Of a DNA stretch of 52,885 nt, positions 35,030-44,144 are shown in pieces; the stretch's first letter is position 1, and each line of letters opens with the position of its first letter. Both the position numbers and the translations under genes were made by a program. The notes beneath the pieces are model-generated. The model did no database searches. It saw nothing but the letters and a program-made list of their open reading frames with translations, and was not told the DNA's origin. The stretch comes from Bacteroidaceae bacterium. Its GTDB lineage: Bacteria > Bacteroidota > Bacteroidia > Bacteroidales > Bacteroidaceae. The DNA lies in assembly GCA_017465905.1 (NCBI GenBank), contig JAFTVE010000020.1, positions 1 through 52,885 of the forward strand. Direction: 5' to 3'.

Positions 35030-37870
35030 TTATCTCCAAGCATCATCATACCTCTTACTCTTATTATAGCAGAGTGGAGTACTTACCTGATGCACCACAG
35101 CAAAAGAAGATACGGCAATAGAGGTCGCTCTCTTCTTGTCCTGATCATATTCGTAGTCGCGAGCCATCTTGTTGACTATACGGTCATTGGCATTGGCATC
35201 GATAACAATATGCTGGTTAGCCGCATCGGTAATGGTGAGCACACCTCCCGCACTCTCAGAAGTAATATTAACCGGTATACCCAAGTCAGAAGAATAGAGC
35301 GACTGGTAAGTAGTCTCCTTCACATGATTGTCGGCAAATACCGAGTTGTTCTGGAAATGATAGCGCACAAAGGCACGTACAGCATCAATCATCTTCTTGG
35401 CCTTTGCCTTGCCTGCTGCCTCTTGCGCATCTGTAGCATCCTCCGATGTAGCCTCCTCAAATACTGCATTTATCTGCTCATGTGTGGGGAGTCCCATCTG
35501 CTCGTGCGCAATCTGCATGGCAGCATTATCCGGAGCATAAAGTGTATAGTTGTAACCATTCAGGAAGTTCACATTGTTATCCAACGCTCTGCCTTCCTTT
35601 CCTGAGAACACGATATATCGGTCTATAGGGGGAGTCTGTCCCTCTTCCATTGCCGTACTACTGATTCCTGCCCATGCCATGAGTGTCTTGTCCTCAAAGG
35701 TATTGCACAAGTCGAGGAATGCCTGGAAACGTTCACTGTTTCCTGTGAGCACTTGACTGACACTTGTGATACAGGGCTGGATAAGACCGTCTATCTGGAA
35801 AGCCCAACCGTTGGCCTGCTTCCATCCTCTTACAATCTTGGCAGGTTCCACGCCATTATCCAGCTGTGCACCACCATAGATAGTACCTGAATAGATGTCA
35901 TTACCGGCATCCACGAAATCGGTAATCTTAATAGCTCCACCATGCTTGGTCAGGTAATAGTTGTTTACAAGCTGCTCACCGGCATCAAGCACCACCGTGT
36001 TATAGTTAAGCATATCAGAAACCTGCGATGCATACGGAGATTTCGTAGCGTTGGATTCCATCTTTGCTATATCGAGCACAGTTTCATAGATTGAATCCAA
36101 GTTGATTTCGCCTGTCGTTGGATTGAAGGGATGCAGCTTGGCACCATACGCTGTCTTGGGAGCACGTCCTGTAGTGTCAATGTAGGTGTAGAACTCCATA
36201 GCACGGGGTGTACTTGTACCCAACGATACGGGATCAATGAAGCACTTCTTCATGCTCTCGTTAGAGGGAATGAAGTAGAGGTAGTTGGACTTCATAGCCA
36301 TCAGATAGTAGTACATATCAGCACCGAAGATAGCCGCATTGGCACCCGAGGTCTTGTCTTGCGAGAAGTATCCCATGATAGAGAGCTCGGGATAAATGAT
36401 TGCCGGACCAATTACCGAGCGGAACTCGTCGGGCGCATACAGCTGCTTCATCTTATAGATGACACCATTATTGGCTACCTTCACATCGTACTTACCATCA
36501 GTAACCTGTATGTCGTCCTTGGTCAGACCCATAAAGTCGCCCGAGCCATCATTGGTAATGGTACCGAACTTACTGGGTACGGTAGCAACAAACGAGGTCT
36601 GTATCATATTGTTGACAAAGGTGGTAAGGATACCGTTACCTTTGTTGTACAGAGCATCAAGGTTGGCAGGGAGGTTCTCCTTGGTGTTCTCCAAACCTTC
36701 GGCACCGTACAACTCGATGAAGAAGTCGCCTTCTCCACCAGGCAAGAAGTAACTCTCTATAGCCTCATCGGTAGGGACGAGGATAGCACCCATATCATCC
36801 AGATAATTGGCCGCATCCGTTGACGAATAGTACTGATTCCAACCCAAGTCCCACTCCAAACGGTTCGAGTTTGCTATCGCCACTCCTGAGGGAGCAAGTA
36901 TGTTGGGAACTCCGCCCTGAGAACGTGAGCTGAAATAGCGTATCTGGAAGATAGAGTCTATAACGGGCTGGCCATACTGCATTGCCCATGAATTGTAGTT
37001 TGTTGTAGTGGTGGCATCGTAGTAGGGTGCACTATGGTAGTCTACGATACGCGAAATGAGCTTGGTGTTTTTCTCATTACGCAGCACCTGTGCAACGTTG
37101 CCGGGAGGCACCAACACATCCTCTACCTGATGGATATATCCATTGAGGCAGGTGATATCCTGCTTCAGCACCTTAGTCTGATAGATATAGGCAGTCTCCG
37201 AGTTATCTATCGAGGCACCTACAGGCTCTCCGCGCAGTATACCGAAATCCGAGTCGGTACCCGTGGTAGTGATATTGTTGGCCAACATCTGCTCACGGGT
37301 AAAATGCACCATCATCGGACGAGTGGCATCACTCACCACATGGATGCTGTTGTACCCCTTCCAATGTGAATTGTTCTTGGGCATTCCATCGGGAGTAGCG
37401 ATATGGGTGATAGAGTCTATTACGCTGGCCGATGTCTCATGCTTGACCGCTCTGCCACGGCTCACATTATTATCATCCTGCTTCACATTGGAAAGCATAC
37501 CGGCAAGCAGGGCATTGTCGAGCATGGAAGAATAGAGAATCTGCTTCTTCATGGCTTCAGACAGGTCTTCGTAGCAGGTAGCTCCATACGGATTGTTTCC
37601 GTTCTGGAAGAAACGCTCGAAAGCCTCGTCATTGGCAGGAAAGACTGTCTTACTACCCGTCTTGGCAAGTACCTCGGCATACTCCAAGTCATCGACCAGC
37701 CGCAGATAAGTGTTAAATGTACCCTCTAGATGAGTACCCTTTCGAAGCTCCTCATAGATACTCTCACCGAGCCATTCCGGCTTCGTGCCTTCGGGGACAA
37801 GCAATTCCCTCTCGCAAGAGGAAAGCATCGCCATGGCAACAAGAGATGCGCATAAAATGAGTTTTTTCAT
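35030..37870 (-). CDS. Fasciclin (FAS1)-domain lipoprotein, first gene of operon
   Basis: The 946-residue lipoprotein has the lipobox LSSC (Cys19) and opens the seven-gene block. The first FAS1 domain (about 45-260) contains YLRLVDDLEYAEVLAKTGSK, the H1-type motif TVFPANDEAFERFF and the ending NGYIHQVEDVLVPPG. Further FAS1-like segments follow, including AILVPTDEAIESYF near 360 and NYTLYAPDNAAMQI near 780, so three or four FAS1 repeats are likely. That gives a long, rod-like surface protein. FAS1 repeats in other systems bind glycans, collagen-like proteins or other cells. Being first, it should be the most strongly expressed gene of the block. Confidence 0.87.
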   Translation of the reverse strand: MKKLILCASLVAMAMLSSCERELLVPEGTKPEWLGESIYEELRKGTHLEGTFNTYLRLVDDLEYAEVLAKTGSKTVFPANDEAFERFFQNGNNPYGATCYEDLSEAMKKQILYSSMLDNALLAGMLSNVKQDDNNVSRGRAVKHETSASVIDSITHIATPDGMPKNNSHWKGYNSIHVVSDATRPMMVHFTREQMLANNITTTGTDSDFGILRGEPVGASIDNSETAYIYQTKVLKQDITCLNGYIHQVEDVLVPPGNVAQVLRNEKNTKLISRIVDYHSAPYYDATTTTNYNSWAMQYGQPVIDSIFQIRYFSSRSQGGVPNILAPSGVAIANSNRLEWDLGWNQYYSSTDAANYLDDMGAILVPTDEAIESYFLPGGEGDFFIELYGAEGLENTKENLPANLDALYNKGNGILTTFVNNMIQTSFVATVPSKFGTITNDGSGDFMGLTKDDIQVTDGKYDVKVANNGVIYKMKQLYAPDEFRSVIGPAIIYPELSIMGYFSQDKTSGANAAIFGADMYYYLMAMKSNYLYFIPSNESMKKCFIDPVSLGTSTPRAMEFYTYIDTTGRAPKTAYGAKLHPFNPTTGEINLDSIYETVLDIAKMESNATKSPYASQVSDMLNYNTVVLDAGEQLVNNYYLTKHGGAIKITDFVDAGNDIYSGTIYGGAQLDNGVEPAKIVRGWKQANGWAFQIDGLIQPCITSVSQVLTGNSERFQAFLDLCNTFEDKTLMAWAGISSTAMEEGQTPPIDRYIVFSGKEGRALDNNVNFLNGYNYTLYAPDNAAMQIAHEQMGLPTHEQINAVFEEATSEDATDAQEAAGKAKAKKMIDAVRAFVRYHFQNNSVFADNHVKETTYQSLYSSDLGIPVNITSESAGGVLTITDAANQHIVIDANANDRIVNKMARDYEYDQDKKRATSIAVSSFAVVHQVSTPLCYNKSKRYDDAWR

Positions 37871-37962
37871 AAGAATTTTAAAGTATTGTTAGTATTGTCT
37901 TTCATCTCCACCGTCCACCTTGCAGATGAAGGAATCCCACGATGCAAGAATTCTAATAAATG

Positions 37963-37995
37963 CAAAATAGACCTTACAATTCACAAAGGAACAAA
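37963..37995 (-). promoter_or_regulatory. Weak candidate promoter of the FAS1-SusCD operon
   Basis: On the minus strand TTTG (37995-37992) is followed after 21 bases by CTATTTTG (37970-37963). The -7 box matches only the TTTG half, or TATTTTG with one base missing. It would give a leader of about 85-90 bases before the ATG at 37870. No better site is seen between 37871 and 38056. Confidence 0.33.
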
Positions 37996-38056
37996 AAAAA
38001 ACAGAAAGAGCAATGTTTTTAACACAATATTTTGTCGGAGAAGACAAAAAAGCCAG

Positions 38057-38160
38057 TCACGATTGAGTATCTATATGGTGAGACTGGAATTTCAGCGTAT
38101 AGAAACTGGAATCTCTGCATGTAGAGACTGTAGTCTCTCTATTGTGGGACTCGAGTCTCA
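38057..38160. repeat. 22-bp-period palindrome array B (GAGACT type, 5 units)
   Basis: Five 16-base units start at 38057, 38079, 38101, 38123 and 38145, exactly 22 bases apart. The best are AGAGACTGTAGTCTCT (38123-38138) and TGGGACTCGAGTCTCA (38145-38160), each with one arm mismatch. AGAAACTGGAATCTCT is a weaker unit. The central ACTnnAGT is shared with array A, but the outer arms differ (GAG/CTC against AGT/ACT). It lies between the start of the FAS1-SusCD operon and the 3' end of the 916-residue secreted protein gene. It and the candidate promoter are the only structures seen in 37871-38230. Confidence 0.87.
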
Positions 38161-38230
38161 CTCCGCTGAAATAATTTGGTACTGAGGTGTACTGGAAGGC
38201 ACACATTCCTTCTCGCCCTGCCATACATAC

Positions 38231-38266
38231 ATAAATCAAAGGGTGGCCCCATATGGAGCCACCCTT
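38231..38266 (-). terminator. Terminator hairpin of the large secreted protein gene
   Basis: AAGGGTGGC (38239-38247) pairs perfectly with GCCACCCTT (38258-38266), and the loop contains CCATATGG. Read on the minus strand it lies 25 bases after the stop codon and is followed by TTGATTTATG, a weak T tract. Confidence 0.7.
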
Positions 38267-38291
38267 CGGTTATTGTTATGTGTAACAAAGA

Positions 38292-41042
38292 TTACTTAGC
38301 AAGCATCTTCTTACCATTCTGGATGTAGATCTGACCCTTTACAGGAGCGAGGATACGCTGACCCTGGAGGTTGTACATATTGTTGTCAACCGGACGGATA
38401 ACCTCTACATTGTCGATACCTACTGCATCAGCAGCGATGTTCCATACCTTCAGGTTGTCGAACCAGCAGCGACGGTCTACGTTGGTGTAGTTAGAATAGA
38501 GGACAAACTTAGCAGGTGCAACTTCGGGGAGATCAAATGTTGCAGAAGTTACAGTACCCTTAGAACTGATAGTGGTGCAATACATGCTCTTTGCGCCGTA
38601 GTCAAGCACGATGTCGAACTGTGTCTTGTTGCTTGCAGCTGCAATAGCGGCGTTGCTTGCAGAACCAGAACCTACCTTCGGAAGCTTGGTATAGTCGATA
38701 CCGAATGTGTTCATGTCGTCATTGCCATCGTAAGGAGAGTAGAAGAGACCGCAGATGGTGTCACCCTCAGCTGTGAGAACCTTATAACCAGTCTTAGACT
38801 TGGTGAGGTTACCAGCATAGAAGTCAAACTTGATGTTTACGATGTCAGTTTCCTTAACAGGAGCACCTGAGAACTCAACTACTGCCTCAGAGTTACCTAC
38901 GCGGAGCATGCCGAGAGAGTCGGTAGCGATAACAGCACCAGTTGTTTCGTCTGTTGCGCTGCCCCAACCGAGAGCATAAGGATATGAACCTGTGATGTCG
39001 GTGAAGGTCATCACACCCTTGGCACCAGCGATGGTGTAGTATGTAGAAGTTTCACCCACTGAGTCGGGCTCTGTGGTGTGCTCCTCAAACGCTACGGGAG
39101 CCTCTGTAGTACCGAAGTCGATGTTAACGATCTCTGTGTAGTCGATAGCAGCCTTGAAATCCTCAGCCATAACCTCAAGAGCAGCCTTCTGGTCGATGAG
39201 TGCCAATGAGTCGGCAGAAGAGAACGGAGCCTTCAGCTTCTCAGCATACATAGCCTCTGTCTTGGCAATCATAGCAGCATAGTCACCCATCTTTGAAGAG
39301 CTTGAGTAGATGCGCTGGCCGATGAGCTGATGAGCAGCAGCAATAGCACCCGGCATGTCGGTCAAAGGCTTGTTCATTGCGATGAACGGATTGATGTAGT
39401 TGTTGTTGAGGAAGCGTACACCATGAGTCATGATAGTATCGGGGATATTGATGTCTTCCCAATAGGTATCAAGAAGGTCGTCCTCGCTCATAGCTGCCCA
39501 ACCATCGTAGCGTACCTTAGCCTCATCGGCACCTTCCTTCAGCATTTCCTTACCCCAAGGCAGTGTGTCGTTAGCCTCGCTAACGTAACCGTTAGCTACG
39601 TCGATACGGCCCTGAAGAGCCTCGAGCTGTGTAGCTACAGCGTCCAAATAAGCCTTTTCTTCAGGTGAAAGTTCACCTTCTACAAGCACCTTATAGAGAA
39701 CAGGGTTGGTGAACTGAATATCGAAACCATCAGTTGCTGCACTGTTAGTGTTACAGATAATACCCAATGTAATCTCCTTTGCTTCAGTCAACTCATACTT
39801 GAAGACATAGTCAGTATTACGAGCTGAATTCAGAATAAACACTTCAGTAGTGTCACCATTGAAGAAGAGCTGTGTTGCAGCATTTTCATTCGCCCAAGAG
39901 CGAGCCCAACGAGCCTTGTCGAGAGTCATCATACCGCCCTGACCAGTAACGCCCCAGTAATAGGTACCAGGCTCCAATGTTGCGGTCAAAGTTGCGATGT
40001 TGTTCCAGTCACCAGAAGCCTTGCGCTGCCACTGAATCTGCAAGGGGCTATCAGCAGCTGCGGTCTTATGTGACCAACGGTCGGTAGTCCATGTCCAAGG
40101 AGCCTTGCCGTTATAATCGTTGCTAAGCTTATTCCACTTGCTTACCCAGTTCATCCAGTTAGCAGAGTTGTTACCAGTATTTGAAGAACCATCGGTAGTA
40201 GGAATCAAATCCAATACGTTTGAGAAGTTGTCTTCTACAAAGAGGCCCCAGCTGTTCTCGAGGTTCTCCATGTGTGTAGCCATGTCGGCAGGAGAAGCGT
40301 TGGCTGCAAGAGCATCTTCTACAGCCTTGATGTAACCCTGGAGGTCACCATCCTTACCCTCAAAGCTACCATCAGCCAGATACTTCTTGAAGTAAGCGAT
40401 GCGATCGTTGGCGATACGGTCATCGTATACCTCCTCAGCAGTGTGGCACTCTACGTCCTTAATGATAAGGCCTTCAACCATACCGCGGAAGTCAATCATG
40501 ATGTTACCATCCTGAGGAGCCTCAATAGCGAAGAATACCTCTACGAAGTCGTCAGCATTGAAGCTGAACTGATAAGCACCACCAACACCATTCTCACCGT
40601 AAACGAGAGTGGTACCATCCTTTGTACCCAAAGCACCGTCGGTATTGAAGTAAGCATTGATGTAATTGGTACCAGCACCGGTCAAGTCGTGGTCGGTATA
40701 ACCAGCAGCGATACCCTTTGCCTTGAGTGATACTACGTATGTACCACCAGCATCAATCTTCACAGCCTGATACATACCAGCTTCGAGTGCGGTCTGTCCA
40801 GCCTGAACAGCTACACCACCGTCTTCAGCGGGACCAAACACTGCTGCCAACGGATAGTTTGTCTCATCTGTTGCAGTCCAACCATCTGTTGTACCGTCTG
40901 TGAACTGACCATTTGTCACGAGATTGGCGCCCGTGATTCTGTACTTGGCAACCTTTGTATACACATAATCGCCAGAGTTCCATGCATTCGCTGTCAAAGC
41001 TACAACAGCAAACATACATGCTGAGAGTAATTTTTTCATCAT
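38292..41042 (-). CDS. Large secreted protein with a T9SS-like C-terminal domain
   Basis: The protein has 916 residues, starting at 41042 or the adjacent ATG at 41039. The signal peptide is MMKKLLSACMFAVVALTANA. Two beta-sandwich-like regions resemble carbohydrate-binding modules: one near residues 35-200 (LVTNGQFTDGTTDGWTATDE) and one near 310-450, with WYWGVTGQGG-type strands and several Trp. A helical linker spans about 455-630, and a further beta region follows. The last 40 residues (NMYNLQGQRIL ... YIQNGKKMLAK) resemble the terminal sorting domain of proteins exported by type IX secretion in Prevotella-like bacteria. No catalytic motif was recognised. It lies upstream of the FAS1-SusCD block on the same strand but has its own terminator. 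Confidence 0.75.
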   Translation of the reverse strand: MMKKLLSACMFAVVALTANAWNSGDYVYTKVAKYRITGANLVTNGQFTDGTTDGWTATDETNYPLAAVFGPAEDGGVAVQAGQTALEAGMYQAVKIDAGGTYVVSLKAKGIAAGYTDHDLTGAGTNYINAYFNTDGALGTKDGTTLVYGENGVGGAYQFSFNADDFVEVFFAIEAPQDGNIMIDFRGMVEGLIIKDVECHTAEEVYDDRIANDRIAYFKKYLADGSFEGKDGDLQGYIKAVEDALAANASPADMATHMENLENSWGLFVEDNFSNVLDLIPTTDGSSNTGNNSANWMNWVSKWNKLSNDYNGKAPWTWTTDRWSHKTAAADSPLQIQWQRKASGDWNNIATLTATLEPGTYYWGVTGQGGMMTLDKARWARSWANENAATQLFFNGDTTEVFILNSARNTDYVFKYELTEAKEITLGIICNTNSAATDGFDIQFTNPVLYKVLVEGELSPEEKAYLDAVATQLEALQGRIDVANGYVSEANDTLPWGKEMLKEGADEAKVRYDGWAAMSEDDLLDTYWEDINIPDTIMTHGVRFLNNNYINPFIAMNKPLTDMPGAIAAAHQLIGQRIYSSSSKMGDYAAMIAKTEAMYAEKLKAPFSSADSLALIDQKAALEVMAEDFKAAIDYTEIVNIDFGTTEAPVAFEEHTTEPDSVGETSTYYTIAGAKGVMTFTDITGSYPYALGWGSATDETTGAVIATDSLGMLRVGNSEAVVEFSGAPVKETDIVNIKFDFYAGNLTKSKTGYKVLTAEGDTICGLFYSPYDGNDDMNTFGIDYTKLPKVGSGSASNAAIAAASNKTQFDIVLDYGAKSMYCTTISSKGTVTSATFDLPEVAPAKFVLYSNYTNVDRRCWFDNLKVWNIAADAVGIDNVEVIRPVDNNMYNLQGQRILAPVKGQIYIQNGKKMLAK

Positions 41043-41210
41043 AGCTCTTAGTATTAAAGTTAATAAATTATGTATTTCATATTAATTAAAGTGGCGAAAT
41101 TAAACGAAAAACATTGTTTGTAAAACTTTTTAGGCATTTTTTTGACCAAAACATGTTGTCAAACATATTTTCGAGGGCGTAAAAAGATGTTGGTGGAGAA
41201 AAAACGAAAC

Positions 41211-41236
41211 AAAAAAGGCGGGAGAAAACTCCCGCC
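41211..41236 (-). terminator. Rho-independent terminator of tRNA-Gln
   Basis: A perfect 8-base GC-rich stem (GGCGGGAG/CTCCCGCC, 41217-41236) has a four-base loop. It is followed on the minus strand by TTTTTTG and lies 24 bases downstream of the tRNA. Apart from this, the tRNA and its promoter, nothing is seen in the gene-free stretch 41043-41407 other than a weak TAATTTCG box at 41095-41102 ahead of the large secreted protein gene. Confidence 0.88.
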
Positions 41237-41259
41237 AATAACAAACCTCTAAAACTGAG

Positions 41260-41330
41260 TTGTCCTACCTGGATTCGAACCAAGACAAACAGAACCAAAA
41301 CCTGTTGTGCTACCATTACACCATAGGACA
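41260..41330 (-). tRNA. tRNA-Gln (anticodon TTG)
   Basis: This is a 71-base cloverleaf on the minus strand. The acceptor stem pairs TGTCCTA with TAGGACA and the discriminator is A. The anticodon stem ACAGG/TCTGT holds the loop TTTTGGT with TTG, and the T arm contains GGTTCGAATCC. CCA is not encoded. Confidence 0.95.
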
Positions 41331-41362
41331 ATCCTCATGTGCCTCCTTTCGGAAAAGCGCTG

Positions 41363-41394
41363 CAAAGATAGAGGTTTTTCTTTATCTCTGCAAG
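41363..41394 (-). promoter_or_regulatory. Promoter of tRNA-Gln
   Basis: On the minus strand CTTG (41394-41391), a 20-base spacer and TATCTTTG (41370-41363) fit the consensus. The tRNA begins at 41330. The promoter lies just after the tyrS stop codon, so the tRNA is expressed independently. Confidence 0.7.
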
Positions 41395-41407
41395 GTTTTT
41401 TCTTTTT

Positions 41408-42700
41408 TTATTCAGCTATGAGCAAGAAATAGTTTTTCTTGCCACGCTGAACGAGCAGGTACTTGTCGTTGAGCAGGTCCTTGGTGGTAATCTCCTGGTC
41501 GAAAGCGGCAAGCTTCTCCTTGTTGAGCGATACACCACCACCCTGTGCCATCTTGCGCATCTCGCCCTTGGAGGGGAATACGGCCGACTCCTCGGCAAAG
41601 AGGTCTACGGCCTTGATGCCTGCCTCAATCTTCGCGCGCGATACTTTAAATTGGGGTACGCCCTCGAATACGGCGAGCAGGGTGTCTTCATCGAGCTTCA
41701 CCAGTGCATCGTGGGTGTTGTTGCCGAAGAGGATGCCCGATGCCTCCACAGCAGCCTCGTAGTCGGCCTCAGAGTGTACCATGACGGTCACCTCCTTGGC
41801 GAGGCGCTTCTGCAGGATGCGCAGGTGGGGAGCCTCGGCATGTTCGGCGATGAGTGCCTCAATTTCTTCACGACCTATGGCGGTGAAGATCTTGATGTAC
41901 TTGGCAGCATCGTCGTCGCTCACGTTGAGCCAGAACTGGTAGAACTTGTAGGGTGAGGTGTAGCGTGGGTCGAGCCATACGTTGCCCGACTCGGTCTTGC
42001 CAAACTTGCCACCGTCGGCCTTGGTGATGAGCGGACACGTGAGGGCATATACCTCATTGCCGCTGGTGCGGCGGATGAGCTCTGCACCGGTGGTGATGTT
42101 GCCCCACTGGTCGCTACCGCCCATCTGGAGCTTACAGTTCTTATGCTCGTTGAGGTAGAGGAAGTCGTAGCCCTGGAGCAGCTGGTAGGTAAACTCGGTG
42201 AAGGAGAGTCCGTCGCGAGCCTCGCCATTGAGACGCTTCTGCACTGAGTCCTTGGCCATCATGTAGTTTACGGTGATGTGCTTGCCCACCTCTCGTGCGA
42301 AATCGAGGAAGGTGAAGTCCTTCATCCAGTCGTAGTTGTTCACGAGTTCGGCGCAGTTGGGCGCATCGCTCTCGAAGTCGAGGAACTTGGCCAGCTGCTT
42401 CTTGATGCACTCCTGGTTGTGGCGCAGAGTCTCCTCATTGAGGAGGTTACGCTCCTGTGACTTGCCCGAGGGGTCGCCAATCATACCGGTAGCACCGCCT
42501 ACGAGTGCCAGGGGCTTGTGGCCGCAACGTTGCAGGTGACGCAGCATCATCACACCGCAGAGGTGTCCGATGTGCAGTGAGTCGGCTGTGGGGTCAATAC
42601 CCAAGTAAGCCGTTACCATTTCCTTACTCAAGAGTTCTTCTGTTCCCGGCATCATGGTGTGTACCATGCCGCGCCATTGGAGTTCTTCTACAAAGTTCAT
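41408..42700 (-). CDS. tyrS: Tyrosyl-tRNA synthetase
   Basis: The 430-residue class I synthetase charges tRNA-Tyr with tyrosine in the cytoplasm. The HIGH motif is at residues 43-46 (SLHIGHLCG) and the KMSKS-equivalent is KFGKT at 232-236, the bacterial TyrRS form. The tyrosine-binding YQLLQGYD (172-179) and GGSDQWGN (194-201) are intact. A C-terminal S4-like RNA-binding domain begins near 355 ([11 protein letters not shown]). Length matches the family. It has its own -7 box upstream (42727-42734), so it need not be co-transcribed with the TatD-like gene. Confidence 0.98.
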   Translation of the reverse strand: MNFVEELQWRGMVHTMMPGTEELLSKEMVTAYLGIDPTADSLHIGHLCGVMMLRHLQRCGHKPLALVGGATGMIGDPSGKSQERNLLNEETLRHNQECIKKQLAKFLDFESDAPNCAELVNNYDWMKDFTFLDFAREVGKHITVNYMMAKDSVQKRLNGEARDGLSFTEFTYQLLQGYDFLYLNEHKNCKLQMGGSDQWGNITTGAELIRRTSGNEVYALTCPLITKADGGKFGKTESGNVWLDPRYTSPYKFYQFWLNVSDDDAAKYIKIFTAIGREEIEALIAEHAEAPHLRILQKRLAKEVTVMVHSEADYEAAVEASGILFGNNTHDALVKLDEDTLLAVFEGVPQFKVSRAKIEAGIKAVDLFAEESAVFPSKGEMRKMAQGGGVSLNKEKLAAFDQEITTKDLLNDKYLLVQRGKKNYFLLIAE

Positions 42701-42726
42701 ATATTACCTTATTTATTATCGTGGCA

Positions 42727-42734
42727 CAAAGGTA
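42727..42734 (-). promoter_or_regulatory. -7 box of tyrS within a 27-base motif shared with ahcY
   Basis: TACCTTTG on the minus strand fits TAnnTTTG about 27 bases before the start. It is part of a 27-base segment (42727-42753) that matches 24 of 27 bases of the segment upstream of ahcY (47772-47798), including AAATCGAAATTTT. No TTTG lies at -33. Confidence 0.6.
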
Positions 42735-42771
42735 GTGTAAAATTTCGATTTAGCAGCAGTCTGCCTCAGAA

Positions 42772-43425
42772 TTATTCAAACGAAGCATCGTCATGCGATT
42801 TGAGGAAGGCCACGATGTTCTTGGCAACGAGGCTGCGCACAGACTGTTCGTCGGCCTCCATATCCTCACTGACGAGTTTGTACAGTACATTGACATCGCC
42901 ATACGTGTCGCTCTCCAGCAGCAGGTATTTGAAGGGCATGTCGAGCAGGGTATCGGTGTTGTAATCAAGTCCAAGACTGACATATATACCCTGCTTGCGC
43001 AGCTGCTCGGCCTGCTCGGGTCCTCCGCGATAGCCGTGGAGCACCCAAGGATGCTTGACACCCATCTCCTTGCGTATGGCAAGAAGTTCGTCCACAGCCT
43101 TCACGCAATGCACGATCAAGGGTTTGTGCAACATCTCGCTCAGCTTCACATGTTCACGAAACACCTCCATCTGCACCTCCATCGGTACGGGGCTCTTCTT
43201 CTTGTCGAGGCCTGCCTCGCCTATGGCCAGCACATGCGGCTGCATGGCTATCACGGCCACCTTGGCCATCTGCACCCTCCAGTCGTCCTCAATGTCCCAG
43301 GGGTGCAGGCTCACCGAGTACGCGTGGCCCGGGTACGTGCAATAGGCCGTAGGGGTAAGCTGCACGACAGCTGTTCCTGGCTCCTCGGGAAAGTCGTGGG
43401 TATGTATATCGTATAGGAAACTCAT
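42772..43425 (-). CDS. TatD-family metal-dependent hydrolase (short form)
   Basis: The 217-residue protein has TIM-barrel amidohydrolase signatures: DIHTH (His8 and His10), Glu70 in IGEAGLDKK, His106 in IVHCVKA, His130 in LHGYRGG and Asp173 in LLLESDTYG. All positions expected of the two-metal TatD centre are present. It is about 40 residues shorter than typical TatD (near 260), which is usual for this Bacteroidetes subgroup. The family has 3'-5' DNase activity in some members. The start codon overlaps the yidD stop by 4 bases, making it the last gene of the hemD-rnpA-yidD unit. Confidence 0.9.
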   Translation of the reverse strand: MSFLYDIHTHDFPEEPGTAVVQLTPTAYCTYPGHAYSVSLHPWDIEDDWRVQMAKVAVIAMQPHVLAIGEAGLDKKKSPVPMEVQMEVFREHVKLSEMLHKPLIVHCVKAVDELLAIRKEMGVKHPWVLHGYRGGPEQAEQLRKQGIYVSLGLDYNTDTLLDMPFKYLLLESDTYGDVNVLYKLVSEDMEADEQSVRSLVAKNIVAFLKSHDDASFE

Positions 43426-43643
43426 GGTACGGGGTCATAGCCCGAGCCTCCCCAGGGGTGGCATCGGAGGATTCTACGTATGGCCAGATAAAGCCCTTTG
43501 AAGGGACCGTGCTTCTTCAGTGCCTCGATGGCATATTGCGAACATGTGGGTGTGTAGCGGCACGAGGGAGGGGTGAGCGGAGAGATGCACGCCCGATAGA
43601 AGTATATCGGCAGCAACAGGATGAATGTCAGCAGCTTCTTCAT
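43422..43643 (-). CDS. yidD: Membrane protein insertion efficiency factor YidD
   Basis: This 73-residue protein has the compact YidD sequence: a hydrophobic N-terminus ([20 protein letters not shown]), [20 protein letters not shown] with its paired cysteines, and the C-terminal [17 protein letters not shown]. YidD helps YidC insert inner-membrane proteins. It overlaps rnpA and the TatD-like gene by 4 bases each (ATGA junctions), the conserved rnpA-yidD order. YidC itself is not in the window. Confidence 0.97.
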   Translation of the reverse strand: MKKLLTFILLLPIYFYRACISPLTPPSCRYTPTCSQYAIEALKKHGPFKGLYLAIRRILRCHPWGGSGYDPVP

Positions 43644-44032
43644 AGCTCGGCACCTATTTTGTCCAACAAGCGCACGACCCTCTTCTCCACATACTCGGTC
43701 GATTCTATCTCGGCAGAGACGTAGATGAAGGCCACCAGCAGCCCCCTGCCGCTTTGGGCGACTTGCTCTACCAGTGCATGCTTGTTCTTGCGGTACGCCT
43801 CGCGAATCTGCCTCTTCACCCGATTGCGGTCCACGGCATCGTGGAAGCGCTTCTTCGGCACGCTGATGAGTATGGATACTCCCTTCTGCACCGCCTCCTC
43901 GACAGGGAGAAAGACAGCCCTGATGGGATAGGACGATGCCGTGCGGTTATCGCCCTGGAAAAGGTGGTCCATCAGTATGCGGCTGCATAGGCGTTCGCTC
44001 TTCTTGAAAGTGTTTCTTGCGGGTGACGGCAT
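43640..44032 (-). CDS. rnpA: Ribonuclease P protein component
   Basis: The 130-residue basic protein is the protein subunit of RNase P, which trims tRNA 5' leaders with the RNA subunit. The signature [10 protein letters not shown] is at residues 69-78, preceded by [13 protein letters not shown]. Length fits the Bacteroidetes form. The start ATG is at 44030-44032. A 19-base inverted repeat lies in the 112-base gap to hemD. The RNA subunit gene was not found in this window. Confidence 0.97.
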   Translation of the reverse strand: MPSPARNTFKKSERLCSRILMDHLFQGDNRTASSYPIRAVFLPVEEAVQKGVSILISVPKKRFHDAVDRNRVKRQIREAYRKNKHALVEQVAQSGRGLLVAFIYVSAEIESTEYVEKRVVRLLDKIGAEL

Positions 44033-44055
44033 GGTCTTGTTTCGTATTATCTAAG

Positions 44056-44110
44056 GAGCGTAGCGAAGAATCTCATGTCAAGGGTTGGTGAGAGATTCTT
44101 CGCTACGCTC
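44056..44110. repeat. REP-like inverted repeat between hemD and rnpA
   Basis: GAGCGTAGCGAAGAATCTC (44056-44074) is perfectly repeated in inverted orientation at 44092-44110, with a 17-base loop. The right arm continues into AGAATGACA. This GAGCGTAGCGAAGAATCT type of palindrome is, from memory, widespread as a dispersed intergenic repeat in several bacterial groups. Its hairpin would form in the hemD-rnpA transcript. Confidence 0.9.
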
Positions 44111-44144
44111 AGAATGACAGAATGTGAGAGTACGCGCTCTCCTG

